Made by a program: the position numbers and the translations under genes
Notes under the pieces: model-generated
Seen by the model: the letters and a program-made list of their open reading frames with translations, nothing else
Database searches by the model: none
Told to the model about the DNA's origin: nothing
Assembly: GCA_013002105.1 (NCBI GenBank)
Contig: JABDKS010000629.1
Coordinates: forward strand, 1-5,559
Direction: 5' to 3'
DNA: 5,559 nucleotides
Source: Pirellulaceae bacterium
GTDB taxonomy: Bacteria; Planctomycetota; Planctomycetia; Pirellulales; Pirellulaceae
Part shown: positions 1-4,853 of the stretch, piece by piece
Layout: every line of letters begins with the position of its first letter
How positions within the stretch are numbered: position 1 is the stretch's first letter

Positions 1-384
1 GTTCAAGAGCTTGAGGAAATCGTCTCCCGCTCTCGCCTTTACGATGTAGCCGGCGACATTCTTTTCGTAGGCAGCAATCTTATCTTGATCGGCGTCGGAT
101 GTCGTTAATACAAACACGATCGAATCACGAAGTCGTTCGTCGGCTCGCAATTCGCCCAAAAACTCAAGCCCGCCCATCCGGGGCATATTGAGATCCAAGA
201 GAATCAGAAACGGTCGATGAACGGTTGGTCCGTCATCGCCACGAAGAATCTTGAGGGCTTCGATACCATCGGTGGCAAAGACCAGCGGGTTGGCAATTTT
301 CTGTTTGCGAAAAGCACGTTCAATCCCCTGAGCGTCGACCTCATCGTCGTCCACCACCAGCAACGTAACCGGTTGTGTTTCCAT
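1..384 (-). CDS. Receiver-only response regulator, Rcp1/CheY-like (C-terminus cut by window edge)
   Basis: This is a single-domain response regulator that would accept a phosphoryl group from a histidine kinase and pass the signal on by protein contact, since no DNA-binding domain is visible. Counting from the ATG at 384, the acidic triad is Asp12-Asp13-Asp14, the phospho-acceptor is Asp64 in LLDLNMPRMGG, the switch residue is Thr94 in LTTSD, and the conserved lysine is Lys116, with the same Asp+30 and Asp+52 spacing as CheY. The insert before the Asp64 strand and the DLNMP/LTTS wording fit the Rcp1-like regulators that pair with phytochrome-type kinases. Lys116 is followed by Ala, where most receivers have Pro. 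The start overlaps the kinase stop; an ATG one codon upstream (387-385) is possible, but AGGAG at 391-395 is better spaced for 384. About 128 residues are visible and probably 10-25 are missing at the left edge. Confidence 0.93.
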   Translation of the reverse strand, partial: METQPVTLLVVDDDEVDAQGIERAFRKQKIANPLVFATDGIEALKILRGDDGPTVHRPFLILLDLNMPRMGGLEFLGELRADERLRDSIVFVLTTSDADQDKIAAYEKNVAGYIVKARAGDDFLKLLN

Positions 385-2288
385 CATTGGCTCCTGATTC
401 GAGCTTGCTTTGGCCACGTAAATGTGAACGTCGCTCCCGCGCCGGGGGACGAATGCAACTCAATTGTCCCTCCGTGAGCTTCTACCGTTTTGCGAATCAT
501 CGCCAGCCCCATACCGCTGCCTTCCACCTTGTCTCGGCTTTGCAAGGTTTCAAACATTTGGAATACGCGTTCGTGAAATCGAGAGTCAATGCCCGGTCCA
601 TCATCAGAAACTGAAAATCGATAGTTCTTGCCTGCGTCCTGGACGCTCACAGAAATCGTCCCTTGATGCGAATCGTGATGCTTGATCGCGTTGCCGATTA
701 AGTTACGAAATACTAGCTCAAGCGGAGCTCGTTGTGTCTCAACAACGGGCAAGTCTTTGGCAACAATCAAGCTAAAGTCCGCCGGCAATGCGATGGTCTC
801 TATTACAACCGCAATCAAATCCCGAACGTCGACCCGCTCGGCTTCTTCCGCCTCCTGACCCACACGCGAGTATTCCAAGAGATCATTCAACAAGGTCTCC
901 AGCCTGCGAATGCGACCATGGAGCGTACGAAAATTCTTGGCGGTCGCGTCATTCACCGTTTCACCACAGTCTTCTTCGATCCACGAAGCCAACTGCGCGA
1001 CGCCCCGCAGTGGTGCTCGTAAATCGTGTGATGCGACATAGGCAAATTGATCCAGTTCCTTGTTGCGCTGTTCAAGTTGACACACGGTATCTCGTAATTG
1101 ATTACTCGTTTGTCGTAACTCCGTCACATCGGTCGAGATCCCACCAATCGCGACGGTTTCACCATCGGGACCCAAGATTGGGAATTGAGTTGTCAGGTAA
1201 ATCTTTTCGTGGCCGTTCTCGTCGAAGCTCTCCTCGGCTTGCACCGTTCCACCGGAGGCGATGACTTCGCGATCTGCAGCCCGAATCGGCTCAACGTCCG
1301 AATCACGGACCCAGGTGTCCGTCTGCCCGAGCACTTCAACGTCCGTGACGGCAAAATTGTCCTTAAAGTATTTGTTCACCAACTGATAGCGGCCGTCGCA
1401 GTCCTTGACGGTAATCGCTGCATCCGCGTGATCGATCACGCCTTGCAGAAGCGTAGCAGACGCTTTCTTTTCTGTAATATCGTGAATGGAACCGGACATC
1501 CGTGTTGGCTTACCGGTTTCATCGCGCGTTGCAGCTCCGCGCCCCCGAAACCATCGGTAGCTTCCGTCGTGCATTCGCAATCGATACTCCACGTCGTAGG
1601 ATTCGCCGTCCTTGAGATGCCGGTCGACCGCGGCCCAGGTACCCGCTTCGTCCTCGGGATGAAGCCGTGTGCTAAAGCTACTTAAATCTCCAGGGAAATC
1701 TTCAGGATCGAATCCGAGCAACTGGGCGAATCGCGGCGCGTACCAAACTTCATCCGTCGCAATATTCCAATCCCAAAGGCCATCATCCGTGCCAGCGACC
1801 GCTAACACCAATCGCTCTTTCGATTCACGTAACTCAGTCTCCGCCTGTTCACGTTTTTCGATCTCCTCTTGCAGGTGTCGGTTGACGTGTGACAGCGAAG
1901 GAAGTGCCAACGCTTGCGGTGCAACCTTGAGCAACGCGATCAGGGTTGCCGACGAGATGATCGCGGTGATCAATCCGATCGAAACGCTAATGCGATCCAT
2001 TGGCCACCAATAAGTAACAACATCGATCAGATGCACTGTTGAACACGAGACGACCAATGCGCAAAACAGCCATAAGATGCGTGGAAATAAGATGTCGCGG
2101 TGTTTCAAAGCGTAGTAAGCCAAGATGCACGCAATCACTAAGAAAACGAAACACGTCACGACATCAGAAACCACGTGCAGCCATCCGAGCCATGGCACTT
2201 GGTGAGAGTCGAATCCTTGGTGCCAGTGTGACAGCAAACCAGGGGTGCGCCATGAACTCTCATCCAAAGGACTCTTCGGCCAATACAT
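384..2288 (-). CDS. Membrane hybrid-less histidine kinase with ethylene-receptor-like sensor domain, two PAS domains, HisKA and HATPase_c
   Basis: This is an inner-membrane sensor kinase of 634 residues. Three hydrophobic helices (about 37-60, 68-92 and 101-124) resemble the ethylene-binding domain of plant ETR1 and cyanobacterial ethylene receptors. Asp42, Cys82 and His86 match ETR1 Asp25, Cys65 and His69 without a gap, followed by the same His-Leu-Ile; Cys and His are the copper ligands in ETR1. A coiled coil (about 134-160) leads to a PAS_3-type domain (about 160-275) and a PAS_4-like domain (about 280-392). A second helix carries the H box with His421 in VASHDLRAPLRG, of the phytochrome-like HisKA type. 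The ATPase has the N box Asn533 (LIGNAIKHHD), G1 DDGPGID (562-568), F box FQMFE and G2 GSGMGLA (590-596). It has no receiver domain. The start is supported by GGGGGAG 8 nt upstream. The response regulator follows with overlapping codons. The actual ligand is inferred and could be ethylene, another small molecule or copper. Confidence 0.95.
   Translation of the reverse strand: MYWPKSPLDESSWRTPGLLSHWHQGFDSHQVPWLGWLHVVSDVVTCFVFLVIACILAYYALKHRDILFPRILWLFCALVVSCSTVHLIDVVTYWWPMDRISVSIGLITAIISSATLIALLKVAPQALALPSLSHVNRHLQEEIEKREQAETELRESKERLVLAVAGTDDGLWDWNIATDEVWYAPRFAQLLGFDPEDFPGDLSSFSTRLHPEDEAGTWAAVDRHLKDGESYDVEYRLRMHDGSYRWFRGRGAATRDETGKPTRMSGSIHDITEKKASATLLQGVIDHADAAITVKDCDGRYQLVNKYFKDNFAVTDVEVLGQTDTWVRDSDVEPIRAADREVIASGGTVQAEESFDENGHEKIYLTTQFPILGPDGETVAIGGISTDVTELRQTSNQLRDTVCQLEQRNKELDQFAYVASHDLRAPLRGVAQLASWIEEDCGETVNDATAKNFRTLHGRIRRLETLLNDLLEYSRVGQEAEEAERVDVRDLIAVVIETIALPADFSLIVAKDLPVVETQRAPLELVFRNLIGNAIKHHDSHQGTISVSVQDAGKNYRFSVSDDGPGIDSRFHERVFQMFETLQSRDKVEGSGMGLAMIRKTVEAHGGTIELHSSPGAGATFTFTWPKQARIRSQ
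391..395 (-). promoter_or_regulatory. Shine-Dalgarno site AGGAG of the response regulator
   Basis: On the minus strand AGGAG lies 6 nt before the ATG at 384 and 3 nt before the ATG at 387, inside the last codons of the kinase. The spacing favours the second ATG. The kinase stop (TGA, 386-384) overlaps both candidate starts, so translational coupling is likely. Confidence 0.7.
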
Positions 2289-2296
2289 GCGATCCG

Positions 2297-2303
2297 CTCC
2301 CCC
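2297..2303 (-). promoter_or_regulatory. Shine-Dalgarno site of the histidine kinase
   Basis: GGGGGAG on the minus strand ends 8 nt before the ATG at 2288. It is a strong purine-rich site in a window where other genes have weak ones, and it supports this start over the later internal methionines, which would remove the membrane domain. Confidence 0.7.
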
Positions 2304-2390
2304 ACGGTTTGCTAGCTCTTGCCAAACTCCCTGAAAAGATGACTGGAGGCGTCTTCACACGACCCGGCACGCAGCTGCAATTTGATCCGT

Positions 2391-2396
2391 AGTATA
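2391..2396 (-). promoter_or_regulatory. Possible -10 box (TATACT) for the kinase-regulator operon
   Basis: The minus strand reads GGCTTATACTACGG here, giving a 5-of-6 match to TATAAT about 100 nt upstream of the kinase ATG. No good -35 hexamer sits at 16-18 nt from it, so this is a weak candidate based on one hexamer. Confidence 0.25.
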
Positions 2397-2456
2397 AGCC
2401 TGATCGATACATCCAAAACGATGCCTTGGAGTTGAGTCCACAGTCACTTCAAATTT

Positions 2457-2470
2457 GGCGTTTAAACGCC
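2457..2470. repeat. 14-bp perfect palindrome GGCGTTTAAACGCC
   Basis: The two 7-bp arms meet with no spacer, so a transcribed hairpin is unlikely and a dimeric protein-binding site is more plausible. It lies about 60 bp upstream of the possible kinase -10 box and about 165 bp before the hypothetical gene. The operator role is inferred. Confidence 0.45.
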
Positions 2471-2538
2471 GGCGAAAAGGATGTTGATCGACGCGTTTGC
2501 TGGGCCCGAGCAACCTGATTATTGGCTCGCCATCGATG

Positions 2539-2553
2539 AAAACACAGTGTTTT
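2539..2553. repeat. 15-bp interrupted palindrome AAAACAC-A-GTGTTTT
   Basis: Two perfect 7-bp arms are separated by a single base. The element ends 11 bp before the possible -35 hexamer of the rightward gene, a typical position for an operator or activator site. The arms are too close for an RNA hairpin. Confidence 0.45.
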
Positions 2554-2564
2554 ACGCATGTTTT

Positions 2565-2593
2565 TTGCCTACCCCTTTGCTAGCTGCTAGACT
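2565..2593 (+). promoter_or_regulatory. Possible sigma70-type promoter of the 145-residue hypothetical gene
   Basis: TTGCCT (2565-2570) and TAGACT (2588-2593) are each 4-of-6 matches to consensus and are separated by exactly 17 bp, about 41 bp before the ATG at 2635. The spacer and -10 overlap the small palindrome CTAGC-T-GCTAG. The hexamers are weak and sigma70 consensus is only a rough guide here. Confidence 0.3.
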
Positions 2594-2634
2594 CCCAAAA
2601 ATGGAGCTCCGGGTCAGTAACAGGCACAGGCGGG

Positions 2635-3072
2635 ATGGCAAAGCGGAACGACCTGAAACAGAAACTCAAGGCCGCCGATCGTCGGCGTCAGAGGCGAATG
2701 CCCCAGTCGGGAAATTCACCGGCAGTGGGTCCCAACGCGACCTCGCGCAGTGCGGGCCCCGAAATGACCGGTCTGCCCGATGTCACCGGTCTAATCGCGC
2801 GAGCCCTGGTGAAACTGGGGATGACCCATCGCGATCTGGTCGACTCCGCCGCCATCGCCGGACTGCGAGGCGGTTTGAGTAGTCGCCGACCAACGGGATC
2901 GGTGTCGAACGCTGTCTTTGATGAGATTCAGAAAATCTCACAACGCGATGACGTCACCGTGCGTGCCGTTCGCGGCGCGATCAAGGACTTACTGGAGACC
3001 GCATCCAAGCATCAAAGCAAGGGCGATGATCCGAAGAGCTTCTTGAACTATCTGGCCCTGCTGACCAGCTAA
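2635..3072 (+). CDS. Small basic hypothetical protein (145 aa)
   Basis: I do not recognise this protein. Residues 1-21 are very rich in Lys and Arg, with RRRQRR at 16-21. Residues 22-47 are Ser/Pro/Gly/Asn-rich and probably flexible. Residues 50-145 look alpha-helical, with a segment at about 54-102 (GLIARALVKLGMTHRDLVD, then SSRRPTG) that faintly recalls a helix-turn-helix. A basic tail plus a small helical domain would suit nucleic-acid or ribosome contact, but that is a guess. There is no signal peptide or membrane segment. The start has only a poor ribosome site (AGGCGGG directly before ATG). Protein-like composition across the full frame, high third-position GC and a possible promoter upstream support a real gene. 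The nearest gene on the same strand is 460 bp away, so it is probably transcribed alone. Confidence 0.7.
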   Translation: MAKRNDLKQKLKAADRRRQRRMPQSGNSPAVGPNATSRSAGPEMTGLPDVTGLIARALVKLGMTHRDLVDSAAIAGLRGGLSSRRPTGSVSNAVFDEIQKISQRDDVTVRAVRGAIKDLLETASKHQSKGDDPKSFLNYLALLTS

Positions 3073-3331
3073 GTGTTCTTGGGCGTCCGTGCCACTTGCG
3101 TCTGCAATAGCGGTTCGAATCGCCATCGTTTTGCGGGGGCATTTATGATGCCTTGGTCGGACTCTCTCAACCGATCAATCGCGTGAGCATGATTTTCCAG
3201 TGCTCTTGGAGGCCGGGACCGGTCCTGGCAATGTTCCGCCGAGACCAGTCCTGTCCTACCGCTACGGCTACGTCGAACCTCCATCCAGGATCAGATGCTC
3301 GGGCTGTCGGCCGACCAATCGACTCCAAAGC

Positions 3332-3352
3332 GTTGTCGGCTAAGCCAACAAC
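3332..3352. repeat. Imperfect 21-bp inverted repeat
   Basis: GTTGT (3332-3336) pairs with ACAAC (3348-3352), and GGC (3338-3340) pairs with GCC (3344-3346) around a TAA loop, with one C/A mismatch between the two stem parts. It could form a small RNA hairpin or be a protein-binding site. No T-tract follows on either strand, which argues against a standard terminator. Confidence 0.35.
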
Positions 3353-3387
3353 CGTTATTGCGAACCCGATCAGATCACAACGTTACG

Positions 3388-3402
3388 ACCGGTGTATCCG
3401 GT
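3388..3402. repeat. Hairpin ACCGG-TGTAT-CCGGT upstream of the ATP-grasp gene
   Basis: This is a perfect 5-bp GC-rich stem with a 5-nt loop, 130 bp before the ATP-grasp start. GAACC at 3362-3366 can alternatively pair with GGTTC at 3400-3404, so two exclusive pairings are possible. The stems are short and may be chance. Confidence 0.3.
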
Positions 3403-3520
3403 TCAAACGTGAAACTTTCAGTGATCCTATTTTCTTTACAGGTTGATTGTCGATACACGGATATGTCGCGTTCCTTTTCTTTCAACGCGCACGTACTGAC
3501 TGCCCAAACGCGTTTTTAAC

Positions 3521-3525
3521 AAAGG
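3521..3525 (+). promoter_or_regulatory. Shine-Dalgarno-like AAAGG of the ATP-grasp gene
   Basis: AAAGG lies 7 nt before the ATG at 3533, a suitable distance. It is moderate in strength and supports this start over later in-frame methionines. Confidence 0.5.
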
Positions 3526-3532
3526 CACCTGC

Positions 3533-4843
3533 ATGTCCAACGACAGTTTTCACTTCGATACATCACAGAACGCAAAACCGATCAGCATTGTCGAAGGGAT
3601 TCGTCTTGCCAAACAATCTGGCAAGGGAATGGGCGCGATGGTTCGCGAGATCACCAAACTTCGCTTTGGTCTGGGACGACTACGCCCCGACGAATACTTC
3701 ATGTACGGCCTGTATGACGACAATCGCTACACGCCTGAGGCGAAGCTCTCGTTCCTGAGCCAAGATCAAAACTTGCTCGTCAGTCCATGGGCGACTTTCG
3801 CCAAGGACAAACCGCTACTGACGGCGACATTGACCGGACTGGGACTGCCAACTCCCGAAACCCAAGCGATCGTGCATGCATCCCGGACGTTTGCCGGCGC
3901 AGCGGCTCTGCGCAACCGCGAAGACGTCTGCCGCTTTCTGCGTCAAGAAGCTCGATATCCGATCTTTGGCAAACCCTTTGACAGTGCTTGCAGCATGGGT
4001 ACGGCCAAAATCAATGGCTACGATCGCGAAAACGATGCGGTCCTGATCGGCGGCGATCAGCTGATTCCCATTGACGGCTTTGCCGACATGATCGAATCAC
4101 TGGGACAGGACTACCTATTCCAAACACTGATGCTACCGCACGACGAAATCGCCAAGTTAATCGGTCCGAGTGTCAGTTCGGTTCGCATGTTCGTGATCTC
4201 CGACGAAGACGGTTGCTCGCTCTTTCGCGCCGCCTGGAAGATTCCGTCCAACGCCAATAGCGCCGACAATTTCTGGCGTGTTGGCAACATGCTGGCAGGC
4301 ATCGATGTCGAAACAGGTCGCATCGTCAAAACACTTGTCCGCACCGAGACCGGCAGCACGGTTCCGATTGATGCACATCCGGTTACCGGCGCCGATTTCA
4401 ACGACATGGTCTTCCCGATGTGGGATCAAATGCGAAGCACAGTGCTGGCTGCCGCCGTCAACTTGCCCAATTGTCATTTCCAAGGCTGGGACGTTGCGCT
4501 GACCGATCGTGGTCCGGTCCTGGTGGAACTCGAGGGTGATGGCGGAAACCCCATCATGGAGCAACTCTGTTTTGAAAGTGGATTGCTGACTGAACGTTAC
4601 AAACGTGTTGTCCAGTGGGCCCAGAAAAAGAAAGACAATGAGCAATCCCAACTCAGGGCTCAAAACCGTTCTCAGATGAAAAATAGTCTTGCGGCGCTCG
4701 TGATCACGCCACAGACAAACGCAAAGAAAGGTGACGCCGAAACGGTCGAGAACTCTGCGGATTCGGCCAATCATGTTTCCGCCGCGGTCACGGCCCCTGT
4801 CTCCCCACTGGCGACCCCCGAATCCTCGTCGGTTAACTCCTAA
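3533..4843 (+). CDS. ATP-grasp protein, resembling the sugar-transfer-associated ATP-grasp group
   Basis: This is a cytoplasmic ATP-dependent ligase-like protein of 436 residues. ATP-grasp enzymes activate a carboxylate as an acyl phosphate and join it to an amine or similar nucleophile. The N-terminal helical part (about 15-95) has GKGMGAMVREITKLRFG and RLRPDEYFMYGL. The ATP-binding part has the lysine motif PIFGKPFDSACSMGTAKI (143-160, Lys147), Arg218-Met219-Phe220 after GPSVSSV, and the closing motif GWDVALTDRGPVLVELEGDGG (318-338) with Asp320, Glu332 and Glu334 as likely metal ligands and Asn339 just after. This order and wording recall the sugar-transfer-associated ATP-grasp family (Pfam ATPgrasp_ST), often found near polysaccharide genes; the substrate is unknown. 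Residues about 364-436 are an extra tail, first charged, then Ser/Thr/Ala/Pro/Val-rich and probably disordered. The next gene starts 10 bp after the stop. Confidence 0.88.
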   Translation: MSNDSFHFDTSQNAKPISIVEGIRLAKQSGKGMGAMVREITKLRFGLGRLRPDEYFMYGLYDDNRYTPEAKLSFLSQDQNLLVSPWATFAKDKPLLTATLTGLGLPTPETQAIVHASRTFAGAAALRNREDVCRFLRQEARYPIFGKPFDSACSMGTAKINGYDRENDAVLIGGDQLIPIDGFADMIESLGQDYLFQTLMLPHDEIAKLIGPSVSSVRMFVISDEDGCSLFRAAWKIPSNANSADNFWRVGNMLAGIDVETGRIVKTLVRTETGSTVPIDAHPVTGADFNDMVFPMWDQMRSTVLAAAVNLPNCHFQGWDVALTDRGPVLVELEGDGGNPIMEQLCFESGLLTERYKRVVQWAQKKKDNEQSQLRAQNRSQMKNSLAALVITPQTNAKKGDAETVENSADSANHVSAAVTAPVSPLATPESSSVNS

Positions 4844-4853
4844 GTCGCCGCCA

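Larger units (their letters stand above)
2289..2634. other. Divergent intergenic region with several short palindromes
   Basis: This stretch of 346 bp lies between the leftward kinase operon and the rightward hypothetical gene and must hold the promoters of both. It contains three perfect short palindromes: GGCGTTTAAACGCC at 2457-2470, AAAACAC-A-GTGTTTT at 2539-2553, and CTAGC-T-GCTAG at 2580-2590. The decamer TTTGCTAGCT occurs at both 2308-2317 and 2576-2585. No convincing gene is present: an open frame starting at 2481 has no ribosome site and runs out of frame into the next gene. Confidence 0.6.
3073..3532. other. Intergenic region without a convincing gene, with small inverted repeats
   Basis: These 460 bp separate two rightward genes. 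The short open frames here (including 3153-3446, 3295-3519 and a leftward one at 3069-3284) show no recognisable motif, balanced composition or ribosome site, so I do not call them. Small inverted repeats are seen: GGCAT-TTATG-ATGCC (3138-3152), GGACCGGTCC (3216-3225, extended by CC/GG at 3213-3228), GTCGGCCGAC (3306-3315), an imperfect 21-bp one at 3332-3352, and ACCGG-TGTAT-CCGGT (3388-3402). None is followed by a T-run, so none is a clear intrinsic terminator. The promoter of the ATP-grasp gene should be here, but no strong hexamer pair was found. Confidence 0.6.

Noticed and set aside
788..1685. Rightward open frames opposite the kinase
   Set aside because: They lie antisense to the PAS and kinase domains, with Arg/Ser/His-rich composition typical of shadow frames.
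2310..2322. 13-mer TGCTAGCTCTTGC, repeated at 5251-5263
   Set aside because: One copy is intergenic and the other is inside a coding region in an unrelated context; no further copies or flanking similarity were seen, so it is probably chance.
2481..2882. Rightward open frame of 133 codons starting before the hypothetical gene
   Set aside because: It overlaps the 145-residue gene in another frame, lacks a spaced ribosome site and turns into a Arg/Ser-rich, shadow-like composition.
3071..3097. AAGTG/CACTT inverted repeat right after the hypothetical gene stop
   Set aside because: A 5-bp stem with a 17-nt loop and no T-run is too weak to call a terminator.
3098..3127. tRNA-like T-arm sequence (GCGGTTCGAATCGC)
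   Set aside because: It resembles a TTCGAAT loop, but the stem is too short, no acceptor or anticodon arms fit around it, and there is no CCA-end context.
3435..3467. TTTACA and TTGATT as -35 boxes for the ATP-grasp gene
   Set aside because: No acceptable -10 hexamer lies 16-18 bp downstream of either, so no promoter is called.
3069..3519. Short open frames in the middle intergenic gap
   Set aside because: They mutually overlap, have no ribosome sites or motifs, and composition is irregular.
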